64,000 bases of DNA, taken from positions 1 to 64,000 of the forward strand of contig JAQGBZ010000167.1 in the NCBI GenBank assembly GCA_034687125.1, written 5' to 3'. The translations under genes were made by a program, and so were the position numbers. The notes under the pieces are model-generated. The model had not been told where the DNA came from. It saw only the letters and a program-made list of their open reading frames with translations, and did no database searches. This stretch comes from Neelides folsomi. Lineage: Eukaryota > Arthropoda > Collembola > Neelipleona > Neelidae. Shown one piece after another: positions 36,369 through 49,101 of this stretch (the stretch's first letter is position 1; each line of letters starts with the position of its first letter).

Positions 36369-39300
36369 TTATTCCCATTCTGTTGTTCCAGGTGGCTTAG
36401 AAGTAAGGTCATAAAGAACTCTCGAAATTCCACAAACTTGTTCTAATTCTTGGCTCATTCTTTTGACCACTTCGATTGGAAGATGAATTCCAGGGATGGC
36501 CGGAACTCCGGTCATGAAATCATTGGTAATGAAGGGGCGAAGAACGACCGATCTTTGTGTGGAGGGATTTCGATTCATTTGCCCTCGCTCGAAATGAATC
36601 GGAATGAGAACCACAGGCATTTGATTAATCTTGCCCATACATCCACATTCGACCAGAGCCTAAAACAAATATCAAAATATACATTTATACCATATATCTT
36701 TAAAATATATACAATATGCATATTGTATATATGAAATCGTATATTGTATATAAAATATAATCTTTAAGTCTACTCCAAATAGCAAATTATTTGGAAATGT
36801 CAAAATAATAAGAGCTTAAGTATGATTGATTACTTTAGTGGCAAGGGAGTCACATTGGCTAATAGTTGTAATCACACCAGGTGTTAGGAGAGTTGGCGTG
36901 ATTTCATTGATCGGTTCTTTGGCCAAAGGACCGAATAAATAGCACACTCTGTTTACTGAATGACACACCTTCATAGAAAGATTATTATTAATTATTAAAT
37001 CAATCATCATTACATTATTTTACAATCAATTACTCATTATCATTACAGACAATCGATCTTTTATAATTTTACATTCAATTAATCTTTATATTTACTTTCA
37101 ATTACTCATTATTATAATTAATTGCTAATAAACATATTGCAATTTGCAAATGATATAAAAATTTGAAAAATGTTACCTTTGGGATGATCTTTGCCAGGAA
37201 TGCCAAATGTTCCCAGTTTGGATCTCCATCAGAAGAAATTGTAGCGACATATGAGTATGACCGTTTATCACCTTGAACTCCTACAGTTCGTATAGGGAGT
37301 AAGATTGAACGAAGAGTTTGGCTAGCCGAAATTTGCTCCAATTTGTCTCTTTCGGCCTGAGTGCACACTTTCTCAACTCGGTTCAAAAGAGCGTGACTCT
37401 AAATGTTCACAATTTATTAAAATTAATTTATTAAATTAAATTTATTAAAGTTAACTGTAGTTAAATATCAGTTCGATGTCAAAGGCTTAGAAAACTACTT
37501 AAACGACTAATTTAATTAAGTAATTTAAAAAATGTAAAATTTAACCTTTTGAAGCATTGCATGGTATTCTGTAATGAGTCTCACAAGAACTTGAGTTTCG
37601 GCAAAATCATTGTCCATATACGGCTCAAGTGCACATATAATTCGTATGGCCAAACCAGGGCCAGGGAATGGATGCCGATCGACATATTCAGACGGAAGAC
37701 CCAAATCTCTTCCCAACTGCCGAACCTTTAAAATAATTAAAGAATTATAATTAAAGAATTCAAGATTAATTCAATAGCTTGAATCTATCCAGTGTTTTGA
37801 TTATAAATTATTTCATGAAGTAAATCAACTTTAAACTTTAATTTGATATATTATTTGAAAAATGTTTGAATTGAAAGTAGCCTTATTGAATTTCTCAATT
37901 CAATAAGAATGTTCTTCATTCAAATTACTTTAGGAAGATTGTATCTAATGAAGATCAATAATTTAGATTCTACATTATTCTATATCTTCCATAAAATTAA
38001 AAATTTAACAATACAAAAGTGTATTACAGAATTAAGATTTTAAATTAAATTAAGATTGTTGTAAAATTAAATTAAATAAAGATTGTTGTAAAATTAAATT
38101 AAAAAACGAACCTCATCTTTGTGAAAATCTTTGAGTGGTTCAACAACTTTTCCAAGTTCTCTAAGCTCCCTCACAAGCCCCGAGTCATTATGATGAGTTT
38201 TGATGGTATCAGCTTTGCCTGAAGCTAAATGAGACGCGGATTCGATCAGATCTGGTCTAAGGGTCCCTTGACCATAAAACACATGGTCTGGATTTAAATT
38301 TAACGATGATATCACATTTCCAGCAACCTGTAAAAAAACAATCACGATTTCACAATAAGATATAATAAAAAATACAAATCTAGTAATATATCAGATTTCA
38401 TATATCAGACATAAAGGCCTTCTCGGCTTAATCTGTTTGAAGAAATTCATTTGTTGATTGAGATAGGAAGTTTATAGTGTTAAACCTTAAGCAATATATT
38501 TTTATATTACCGTCATAAACACGTCTCCAATAATCTTCCTTTTTTCTTCTGGCTCAGTTACAAAGGAGAGTTGTTTCGAAGGCATCATCCTTTGTGGTGA
38601 AGCTGGGTCAATTGGAAGATTCGTAATACCAGAATAAAATTGTTGAGAAGCGTCGATAACTAAAAGAACGTAAATGATCATTTAATCATGATTAAATTTG
38701 AATCCATTGAATCATAATACAAATAAGATAAGTATTATTTGTTAATAGATGAATTGATCATCTATTAACTATTATTTTTGTTGCAGCTTCCCCTACTAAC
38801 TTAAATATATTTAAAAACTTAAATATATCTGTTAATTTCAACATCATTATTTACCTAGCATACGAAATAAAAATCCTTGGTATCAAACTTGATTCTGAGA
38901 TGTTTTGGAAAGTACAAATTTCTAATATACGAAAAAACTCTTATATGCTTTACAAAAACCTTGTTATTTTACGACCTTTACTCAATTCGTATTACTTTGA
39001 ATATATCGTGAATTCTATTATACCAAAACTTTATTATGGTATAGAATTGTGAGGAAATGCCAATAGTACCAACTTATGGTACTATTGTTAATAAATGTAT
39101 AAAACAGTTTGCTAAACTTATTTTTAATAAGTTAAAATACGATAAAATAACTGAAGACTTAACTAAAAAGTTACAATGGCTTTTACCATCAAATCAATTT
39201 TTGTACTGCACATCACATTACTTATGTATCAAATTATAATTAATTTGTCCTCCCTACTTTAAAAACTACTTTATAAAAAACGCTGATGTACACAATGTTA

Positions 39301-41292
39301 ATACGAGATCAAATGCCGACCTAAGATGTGAAATTTCTTTAAATAATAATTACGATTCCCGTTCGCTCTCTTACCTCGGCCCTACTATATGGAATAAGTA
39401 TGCAAAAAGTTACCAACCCTCAAGACTAAATAAAGATACCGAAGATGAATTTATTTCTAAATTTCATACATAGCGAAACGTATTGATGAAATATACTTAT
39501 TCACTTCTTAAAGATCAATTGCTGTAATATAAATATAAATCATAGTTTTAATCCTATATAATATTATTATAAACTTATTTTAATTCTAAGTTCTAATATT
39601 ATTTTATTTACTACTTTTAACTCTTTAAATCTCATGTGTAACACCCCTTATTGTTTAGGGTTGCAACGAGATAGCCTATACTCATGTAATCATACTCACC
39701 TGTTTTCGCTTTATTATTATTATTATCAGATTTGTTACCTGTTACTTTAAGTCCTAATCTTTCTAAAGAATTCTTGACTTGATCGCTTTCTTTTTTCCTC
39801 AAAAAACCATTATCAATGTGGAGAGCAATGATCTAAAAATAAATGAAAATAAAAAATGAAAATAGTCATTAAGTTAATAAATTAATTAAATATTTGACTA
39901 ATCTAAGATTTGAAGCTTATGATAAAAATTGTTCGTTTATTTACTTACTTGATCTTCTTTTAGTGCGTCTTTAAGCAAGGCTGCACAAACTGTTGAGTCA
40001 ACACCTCCGCTTATCAGCATCTACCAGAACAAAATTCATTTTTAATCTTTTAATCAATTTCACATTTATTTAAAACATTAACTTATAATCATTTTTAAAT
40101 TAAATTTATAGATTGTTCGAATTTCGAATGGTGCTTTGTACTAATTAAACTTACAAGAACTTTCTGATTCTGAACTGTTTTTCGAATGTAATCCACACAG
40201 ATTTGTTTTCTTGAGCGGAGAGTGAAATTGGGAGAAATTCCAGCCACATTGAAACAGAAATTGGCCAACATTTCTCGCCCATGATGAGTCAGATCAACTT
40301 CTGGATGAAACTGAACACCGTATACGTCATTTTCTTCATTGGAAATAGCCGAAATGATGTTATCAGTTGATCCAATGACAGTGAGACCATTTCCAACTCT
40401 CTCGATACTGTCACCATGTGTCAACAAAACCGTCTGTTTCTTATCAAGACCCCTAAAATAAAGAATACAATTAATAACTTAAACTTAATTATATTAAACT
40501 TATGCTTATTTAATTTAAACGCTTAATTAATTAACCTCAGCATATTACATCTTATGTTACATCTAAAATAATTATAAAATTATAAATTTGGTTTTTATTA
40601 CTTGAAAAGTTTGCTCCTGTTTTCAATGATGATTTCAAAAGGGCCATCTTCTCTTACATCTTTTCGAATAACAGTTCCTCCTGCTTCTTTATTAATCATT
40701 TGCATTCCGTAACAAATTCCTAATATTGGTATTTTCAAATTAAAAATCTCAGGATCGTACTCCGGAGCATCGTCATCGTTCACGGAGTTCGGTCCACCAG
40801 AGATAATTATTGCCCTTAAATAATAAAGCAAAATTAACAAATTAGCAAAAAAACCTTTTATATTAAAATCTCCCTTTTTCGTCATGATCTTATAAAAATA
40901 CAAGTTAAATTTTTGTAAGTAGTAATAGCTGAAGTTAATTTAAGAATTCAATCATTGTAAATTATTCAGTTAAAACTTTAAACAAATAATCATAAATAGG
41001 TAGGTAATTGAAATAATTTAATAAGTGAATGAAATAAATAATACTTTGCTCCAATCTTTTGAATCTTTTCTGCTGGGATGTTCAAAGGGTAAAGTTCACA
41101 ATAAACATTAATTTCCCGAATGCATCGATCAATGAGTTTCCCATATTGAGCACCAGCATCCAAAATGATAACATCAGGAGTTAATGGCGGAGCTCCGTTT
41201 TCATCCGTCTCCATCACCGTGTCACTCGTGAGGGCAATCATTTCCTTCCCATTCCCATCCATAACACCATCCTCTTCTTTCCCACAGACCAT
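36369..41292 (-). CDS. GMPS: GMP synthetase, glutamine-hydrolysing
   Basis: Eleven exons: 41045-41292, 40602-40814, 40155-40452, 39949-40020, 39739-39832, 38511-38659, 38112-38327, 37546-37725, 37177-37398, 36834-36968 and 36369-36659; 705 residues (human 693). It makes GMP from XMP, ATP and glutamine in the cytosol, the last step of guanylate synthesis. The amidotransferase domain shows [17 protein letters not shown], the nucleophile C117 in LGICYGMQM, and H203/E205 in VQFHPEVD. The ATP-pyrophosphatase domain shows the P-loop SGGVDST at 257-263, [27 protein letters not shown] and [10 protein letters not shown]. The dimerisation end closes with [10 protein letters not shown] and GTTEWE, as in animals. 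The ATG at 41292 is the first after an in-frame stop. Exon 5 may instead extend to 39700, using a donor in an adjoining LINE tail and adding 13 residues in frame. Confidence 0.96.
38042..38106. repeat. Intronic tandem repeat in GMPS
   Basis: Units of AAATTAAATTAA followed by AAGATTGTTGT recur at about 24-28 bp spacing, ending next to the splice donor below exon 38112-38327. It is noncoding, just inside the intron. Confidence 0.55.
38800..39727 (+). mobile_element. 5'-truncated non-LTR retrotransposon (LINE) in a GMPS intron
   Basis: On the strand opposite to GMPS, decayed reverse-transcriptase C-terminal sequence can be read: [14 protein letters not shown], then [27 protein letters not shown] followed by a stop where W is expected, and near the end [13 protein letters not shown] and [15 protein letters not shown], the LGP-x-x-WN signature of LINE ORF2 ends. 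A noncoding tail (TTTAGGGTTGCAACGAGATA) and a TTA/TAT microsatellite close the element, as in CR1/L2/jockey-like families. Internal stops show it is dead. The 5' limit is uncertain. The tail ends about 12 bp from the GMPS exon at 39739. Confidence 0.78.
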
Positions 41293-43435
41293 CCCTATTT
41301 TGAATCCTCAACTTTTGATGACCCCGACGAAGCTCCAGATGATCAAAAGGAAGAAAAACACCAACTTTAATTCACTTCACAATTTATACAAACTTCAATA
41401 CTTCCACTTTTCCGTCTTCAAAACCTTAAAAAATAAAAATAATTAAACTAAATAAAATTAAAAATTCACTCGCGAATTTTTTCTCTTTGAGCCAAAAAGC
41501 CAAAACCATTAATTCAAAATTACCGAAATCATAGACAAAGAGTACAATTAAAAATTTAACACCTTAGAATAATATTCAGAATCCTACAAATATTGAAGAT
41601 GATTAAAAGTATATTAAAGATGATTAAATCACACTTATACAAGGAAGCCAATTAGTAAGAAATCCAAGAAAAGTTAAAACTTTAATTTTTCAATATCTTC
41701 CCTATCATTTGTAAATAAACCGGGAACTGATTTAGTTGAAGGTTTTCCCTGTGACTTATGACAGTCGTTTAAATACGATTCGACGATTTGGCCCAACTCC
41801 CTTACATTCAACCGACTCTTTGGAATTGCTTAAAAAGCGTGGTAAATATGGAGAGTACTTACAGTAGTTAATTTAACGTTGATTAACCCTTCGTGGTAAT
41901 GAGTGTAATGATTAAGTCAATACTTCCCACATCATTGGCGAAGATGTGTTGAAGAAGCGAGGGGATGATAGTTGATGGAATTTCCTCTAGGCTCCTTTTG
42001 CCGGAAAGACTCCTTCAATTTACCGCTCATGTTAAAAGCCGGCTCTGCTCGTACAAAACTATCCCAGTAGAGAACGTACAATTTATATAAATTTAATTTA
42101 ATTAAGAATTTAATCAATAAATAAGCATCTTTAACTTTCTTCATCATTGTTCTTCATAGGCATTAATAAATATTATCCTAGGTATTGAATATTAAATGTG
42201 CTTATCCTTGCACATTTAATCCCAATTCAGTTTCATGGTTCGGTCAGTTGTATTATATTTATGATTAATTGATTAATATTTTAATATTGGATAATTAATC
42301 ATTAATAAACAACAATTCATTTATTAATGATAATTAATGTAATCTTAATCGGATCATGAAACAAGCACAATATTGATGGCTTTGATGGTAGATGGTTAAT
42401 GATAATAAGTTAAACATAATTCATATCTGAACTAAATGGTTGTATTTCTTTATTGGTATTTAAGTTTATTTAGAATTCGAATTACTGTATGATAGTTTAT
42501 TTAGATTACAATTAGTTAATTAGTATTATGATTTATAATATAGCAAATACATTTTTTGGTAAAAATACATGTTGACGGTTGTACAATATGCGTTTTCATC
42601 TTCATTAACTATGATATAACGCTTCGAGGAAGATATTTAGAGCTTAACACTTAAAAATCTTACAAAACATGATTTAGATTTAAAGATGACAATTTTAAAT
42701 GAATGACATATATTTTACTATTTATTTAATAATACATGGCTTGGTTTAAATTTAACATTAAATTTTGATTCATTGAATCTAATGCAATTTAGCACAATGG
42801 TACTTAAATTATTAACTACAAATATAACAAGCAAAAATATCCACAATGATGTAACATTTTAAATTTAGAAATATACATGCAAACTTTTGAACTAATCTAA
42901 TTCATACAATAAATATGAATAAACCTAATTAAGCAATTTAAGAATGTACTAATTGTAAGAATATACTAAACTAATTGTAAATATCGATACATCTTATTAT
43001 ATAATTGAATAGAGAATATTAAGAGGCTTTGACAGATTTGAATAAATATCATGATTTGTTACATTCTATCATTTACAAATATATAAATTAGCTAATATCG
43101 ATTAAGTCATCAATAGCTCTGAATATAAGTTAATTTAAGTTAAAGAGAAATTAAAGAGGAAGATTTGGTCTAAAATCCATTTAAAGAAAGTTGAACAAGG
43201 ATGAGAAAATTGACTTAATTAAATTATAATACCTAATGAGTTATTAATTTTAACAAATGATTCATAGCCAATCCTGCTCGACCTGAAGTCATCAATTCAT
43301 CAATTTAAACATAATTTTAAAGGAACTGAACTAGGGTTTCTTAATTAATTAATAAAGTAGTTTTTTTAAATAAGTTGGACATTTGAGTTTGGATCCAGTA
43401 GTTGTTTGTTCTCCAGTGTTACCAAATGTCCCATG
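41293..43435. other. Intergenic region between NMT 3' end and GMPS start
   Basis: About 2.1 kb of AT-rich sequence contains the GMPS leader and promoter (nearest the 41.3-42.1 kb end) and the NMT 3' UTR. No TATA at a sensible distance is convincing. A 71-codon frame at 41932-42147 on the minus strand has an ATG but no motif and is not called. No transposon was seen. Confidence 0.5.
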
Positions 43436-45979
43436 TTATTGAAGAACAAGTCCAATATCACTAGGACTCACAGAGGGACATTTCCAATTGTACAAATAGT
43501 ACTGCAAGTTTCCATCCCCAACACCGAACTTAAGATTTTCCAAAAACAATTTGTTGTCCATCAAGTCAAGTGCGTTGAACACATCAAAACCGTGCTACAA
43601 TCACAAAAATAAAATATTAAGTCAAATTACCAAAAACAAACAAATTACCAAAATTCCATTAGAAATTTATAAATATGTGATATTATTTAAATATAGTAGA
43701 TATTTAAAGTTTAAACTAATGTTAAAGTTAAATAACTTACGAGTTTCGCAATGATGAGAGCATCATGCATCAAGTCCTGAAGAGTCATCGAAGTTGCCAC
43801 ATTGTAGAAAGCATAAGCTGCTTTGATCGACTTATGATTAGGATTATTTACCACAGTGGAGGGCAACGTGTAGTAGCTTATTAGATCTAAAATAGAAAAA
43901 TTAACAAAACCCTATTTAGATTCCATTTAATTAAACATAAATATTTTAATAGAGATTCTAAGCTAATTAATTCCAACATGAATATATTTTTATAATATTT
44001 AATAATTTACCAGTAACGTCTCCATCATTGACAACAACATAAGTATCAAGAATTGATTCACGAGGAAAAAACCAATGCTCGAACTCGTCCAAGTCAAAGA
44101 TCGGCCCAAGCTTAAATTTTGAGAGATATCCATTGAGAAGTGAATGGGCCGAAGGGATGTCTTCTTTTGTGAGAGGGCGAAGACCAGAGCATTTGACTTC
44201 AGCTGGCAACCGATACAATTTGACTGTACGCTGAAGTGTCATGTTTCGGGTGAGATGAGAAAAACGAGTTTCAATCAACTTCTTTGGATTGAGCGAACGA
44301 TGCCAATACCGACAAGTTGCAATTGGCTTGGGAAGAACCACACCTGCCGTGTACACCGCTTGGAATATTCCGTTCAAGTTAACTCGTCGAGTGATTTCCC
44401 GAATTAACACAGGAGCCACACGCTTGGACCGAAGCTTCTTGTGAACGCAGAGAAAGTTGATTTCGACGATTTTGGTAGGTCTGAAATAAAATGATTTTTA
44501 TAGGCCATTTCCCAATCATTTCCTAAATATTATAATCTTCGCTGATTCATTGATTAGAGTTCATAAAGTCCAATTTATTATTTATACCTTTCATGGATGT
44601 TGATGGTTGCAGGAATGGCAGAGATAAAACCAATTAATTTTTTATTTTTTACCACTCGAACTCCAACATGCCATTCGAGTTTCCATCCTGGTGGTTTCAA
44701 AGCCCTGAAATATAAAATTAATTAATAATTTGTCTTTTTTCATCTTTAATAAAAAATCTATTTTTTATACAATTAACATTACGTAAAATTATGAATAACA
44801 ATCGTTGACTTAATTATCAACATTTATAGTAATAAAAGTATCATAGAATAATTGAGAACAAACCATTTTAAAAATTCAGATGGATAATCAAATCGAAAGA
44901 GGCAGTCGTCGTCTTCCACGTAATTCTCGCTCAGTAAATTGTACAATTCGGCCAGCTATATAAATAATTAAAACGATTAGACTTTCCTTTTATATATGAA
45001 TCAATATCGATGAATGAGAGAAATCAATGAAGTGGGAATTACAATGGTTGGGTTATTGAGATCCAGCGTGTCCCAAACAAAGCCATCGGGAAGAGAATAA
45101 GGCTCCTGACGAATCATTTCAATTGGAACATTCGGCTCGATTGGCTCGTTGGTCGTGATTTGTTCATCTTAATAAATATTATATTTAATGAGCAAAAAAC
45201 TTAAAAATGACTTGATTTTATAAAATGATGATAATCATTCTTAACTCTTAATGTTAAATGATAATAAGTTGTCATTACTCATTTTAGGTACAGGCTGCGT
45301 TGACCAGAAATCAAAAGGTCGACTGAGTGCTTCTTCCGTTGTACGTGGAGGTCCTTTGGCCATTTTCATTAGCTTCATTGCTTTCCGAATTTCCTAAAAT
45401 AATAAAACCATTAATTTTCTAAGCATACTTAATCAATACTAGAACCAAAACACTCAACAGTACCATGTAGGTTCAATATAAATAATGTAAAGTATTTACC
45501 AAAAGCAAAAAAGAAATAATAAATGTGGATAAATTTGTTAAAACAATGTTCAAAACAAAAATAAATCTCTTACTTCAAAGTCAAAATTGGAGCTCTCGCC
45601 CCCTCCACGTACCAACATGTCTTGTTCAGAGAAATTGTTGGGTTCAGCGGAAGGAGCGGACGCTTTTTCAGTCCTAACGTTTTCTTCGTTTGTTCCTTCA
45701 CCTTTGCTTTTCTCTTCTTTCTTTTGAGAAGTGGCATTTTTCTTCTTCTTTGACCTTTGAATCAAAAAAAATGAATGATATTAAAATGTCACATATCAGA
45801 TATTGCTCAGATATAATCAGATGATGTTCGAATTTGATTATTAACTTGATAATTTAATTGACATTTTAATTAATTAATAATTACTTCTTATTGGATTTTG
45901 GCTCCTCGGTGTTTATTGCTGGTAAATTATCTTTTCCTTCAGCGTTCAAACCCCCTTCTTCATTCTTTGCGTTTTCCAT
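43436..45979 (-). CDS. NMT: Glycylpeptide N-tetradecanoyltransferase (N-myristoyltransferase)
   Basis: Nine exons: 45885-45979, 45574-45754, 45279-45393, 45043-45167, 44864-44955, 44588-44704, 44011-44480, 43741-43886 and 43436-43594; 499 residues (human NMT1 496). It transfers myristate from myristoyl-CoA to N-terminal glycine of client proteins. The acidic, then lysine-rich N terminus (SNKKSKKKKN around 29-38) is the ribosome-targeting region of animal NMTs. The catalytic body follows: [78 protein letters not shown] (myristoyl-CoA site), [33 protein letters not shown] and [12 protein letters not shown]. It ends in IGLVLQ, so the C-terminal carboxylate that serves as catalytic base is intact. 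The ATG directly follows a good acceptor (TTTCTAG), so a spliced 5' UTR is likely; a donor candidate (AAAG before GTGAGG) is at 46252. Confidence 0.96.
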
Positions 45980-46924
45980 CTAGAAATATAATAAATACAA
46001 TACTTTAATATACTTTTTAATAATTAAGTATTGATGCAATTTGTAAGAATATCGAGTTAATCGGAAAAAGCTTAATTTTGAGGGTCAGAGGTCAATTTCA
46101 ATCTTTTGATTTTGAAAAAATGAAAGTGAAAATGAAAGTAATAGGAGAAAATGACATTCGGAAAATAAAAGCCCAAGTGGTTTAATTAACCCAGTGACTA
46201 AAATCTCTTCAGAGTAATGTAATCTAATTGATAGTTAATTGTTTAACCTCACCTTTAAATAATTAATTATATTCTAAAGAGAATTAAAGATAATGACTCG
46301 CAAGAAACCGATTAAAGAAATCCAAAGAGCGAGAGATAGAAAATTATTTTAAGGTGGAGGCTCCAAACAACATGGAACTCGTTTGAGCACAGTTTAGATA
46401 TCAGAAATTGACAAATGGACCGTGACTGGATTTAGCAATAGGATCCATCTCTGCCGGCTGCCGGCCTAACCTTAACTTGTCTCAAATTTTTACATAGGTT
46501 TATATTGTCTCTTTAGTAGTATGTTCATTGGAATTTAAAGAAGTAAGAAAATCGCCCACAAGGGCTGAACAAATGAAAGATCCGACCAATCAGCGCGGGC
46601 CACCATATTTGAAGGACTTTCCACGTTCTGAAATTTATCGTTCATTTCAATTCAACTCTTCGCTCGCTGCGTAGTTCACTCTTTAAATTCTCTAACTAAA
46701 TTGTTAATTGGGATTAAACTAAAGTAAGTAAATGTTTAAATCTACATTACATTATAAACAATTAAGTATAACAATTAATTATTACAATTTATATAAAATT
46801 GGATAAGTATTGAATTATTGACATTATTGATTATAAATTCTAAAGTTCTAACATTGGTCATGATCTTTCTTTATCTACATGAATTATTGAATCTTAATTA
46901 ATTAATTAATTTTATTTTTTTAAG
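45980..46924. promoter_or_regulatory. Divergent NMT-CTH promoter region with CCAAT box
   Basis: The two start codons face away from each other across 945 bp. A stretch around 46560-46690 is less AT-rich and contains CCAATCAGCG at 46586-46595, a standard NF-Y type CCAAT box. For CTH, AAA before GTAAGTA at 46724 is a good donor, and TTTTTTAAG ends at 46924 directly before its ATG, implying a 201-bp 5' UTR intron. For NMT, an acceptor abuts its ATG and a donor candidate lies at 46252. No TATA box is seen, fitting housekeeping genes. Confidence 0.5.
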
Positions 46925-49101
46925 ATGAACGGGACAAATGGAAATCAAAATGATGAGCCAAATTGGCAGCCGGTCGATCGGGGATTTGCAACAACTGCAA
47001 TTCATACCGGGTACAAACCATCGGAATTTACTTATGCCCCAGTCATTCCACCGATTTCGCTTGCAACGACATTTGAACAAATTGGACCGGCACAACATAG
47101 GGTTAGTTAAACATTTTTAATTAACATTAACATTATAAGACATGGTACATCTAATAATTTTATACAGAGTTTATACATAAATTTATTCATTTTTAATTTG
47201 ATTGTCACTTTGAATTAACATTGGCCTTGAATATTTATTTATTTTTGTTTGCTCAGGGATTCGAATATACACGGAGTGGAAATCCAACTCGTAAAATCCT
47301 CGAAGAGACTCTTGCTGCATTGGATAAGGGCAAATATGGTAATTACTTGTTCAGCTTATGAATTGTAATCAATTACAATTAAGATAAAGATTTTTTTTAT
47401 CCATGACTGATCCAGCCAAGGTCAGCATATTTTATTATTTATGAGGTATATCTGTGAAAGATCTGTCGAATATTGAAATAGATACAACTTGTATCATACA
47501 AGTATTAACTATAGAAGGCTATCACTTAAACTTTTATAAACTATTATTAACTATAATTTATACATGATTTTGTTTTTTAGGAATGGTTTACTCGTCTGGT
47601 TTAGCCGCAACCACAAATGTTGTCTCAATGCTCAACTCTGGTGATGGAATTATTTCAATGGATGATGTCTATGGTGGAACTGGGAGACTTTTTCGACAAA
47701 TGGCAAAGTCTGCCAATTTAAAGACAGATTTTGTTGACCTAACTGATTTGGCTCTCTTGGAAAAGGCTTTGAATAAGAATGTCAAAGTAAGCTTTAAAGA
47801 TAATTTCATCGAATTAAGATTTGCAACATTAATGTGTTAACTAACTACATAAGTTAACTACATGTGTATAAGTAGATTAAACATGAATTAATGAGTGTCT
47901 TTGTTTATTAAAAATAAAGCTTGTTTGGATTGAAACTCCAACCAACCCTACCTTGAAAATCGTGGATATTGCAAAAGTTTCTGAAATTGTTCACAAATTC
48001 GACAAAGATATTATTGTTGCGGTCGACAATACATTCTTGACATCTTATTATCAGGTTAACTTTAAAGATAATTTAATCAACTCATGTTTGAAAACAAGAA
48101 CACAAGAATGCAAGAAAACTCTTTGATTAATTCTAAATTAAATTAACGATTTAAATAAAAATTCAGAGACCTCTTGAACTTGGAGCAGATATGGTTGTTT
48201 ACTCACTCACGAAGTATATGAATGGCCATTCTGATGTCTTAATGGGAGCAATTGTCACAAAAAATGAAGATTTGAATACACGACTTCTCTTCTTACAAAA
48301 CTGTATGTTTCACAAATCAACTCAAATCCGAATATCTATGTTTTATCTTAAATTTAATTAATTTGATATTTTATTTATTTTATAGCTCTTGGCGCTGTAC
48401 CTGTAAGTTAAATCAATCAGGCCAATGCAATCAATCAAAAATCTTATTAACGATAATTTAACTTTAATTTTATCAATGATTTTGATTTTCTTTAAGACTC
48501 ACTTTTATTGTTTTGTTAAATCAGAGTAATTTTTAATTGATTGTGTTTTTTCCCTCATTAAGAGCCCATTTGATTGCTATTTGGTTATTCGGAGCTTGAA
48601 AACTCTTCATATCCGAATGCCTCAACATATGAAAAATGCTCTTCGAGTGGCCAAGTTTCTCCAGAATCATCCCAAAGTTGAGAAAGTTCTTCATCCCGGT
48701 CTTCCTTCTCATCCACACCATGCACTTGCTCTGAAACAATCTTCCGGCCATTCGGGTCTCATTTCCTTCTACATGGGTTCAAATGGATGTCCTTCCAAAT
48801 TCCTCAAGAATTTGAAACTTTTCAAATTGGCTGAAAGTTTGGGTGGATATGAGAGTTTGGCCGAGCAGCCGTAAGTTAAACTTAATTACAAATTAATCAT
48901 TTAGAAAAAACTATTCCTTTAAATTAATTTCCATCTTATAATAATCTTTCATTAATTAGATGCACAATGACACATGCATCTGTTCCTGCTGAACTTCGAG
49001 TCGAATTGGGAATTACTGATAGCTTTGTGCGATTGTCTGTCGGGCTCGAAAGTGATGACGATTTGATCAAGGATTTGGACGATGCTTTGAACTCTTGCTA
49101 A
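46925..49101 (+). CDS. CTH: Cystathionine gamma-lyase
   Basis: Eight exons: 46925-47101, 47257-47338, 47581-47786, 47920-48054, 48167-48302, 48386-48402, 48563-48870 and 48960-49101; 400 residues (human 405). This PLP enzyme splits cystathionine to cysteine, 2-oxobutyrate and ammonia, the last step of transsulfuration, and can release H2S. Visible family blocks are [88 protein letters not shown], and [13 protein letters not shown] with K216 as the PLP lysine (K212 in human). [44 protein letters not shown] and FVRLSVGLE follow. The family also includes cystathionine gamma-synthase and methionine gamma-lyase; the alignment best fits animal CTH. The ATG directly follows an acceptor. AATAAA near 49358 may end the transcript. 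Confidence 0.95.
48386..48402 (+). other. CTH: 17-nt micro-exon of CTH
   Basis: The exon is flanked by ATAG and GTAAGT. It encodes LGAVP and two bases of the preceding serine codon, inside the conserved LQN-SLGAVP-SPFDC stretch. Without it the frame would shift (17 is not a multiple of three), so it must be spliced in for a working enzyme. Adjacent introns are 83 and 160 bp. Confidence 0.85.

Noticed and set aside
39061-39090. Perfect 10-bp inverted repeat CAATAGTACC as a regulatory hairpin
   Set aside because: It lies inside the dead LINE fragment and has no link to the host gene; single short palindromes are common in AT-rich DNA.
39057-39239. Open frame inside the GMPS intron as a gene
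   Set aside because: It is an out-of-frame reading of a decayed LINE; the reverse-transcriptase end is read in a neighbouring frame.
41932-42147. 71-codon frame upstream of GMPS as a separate small gene
   Set aside because: It has an ATG but low-complexity Lys/Leu start, no motif and no splice support.
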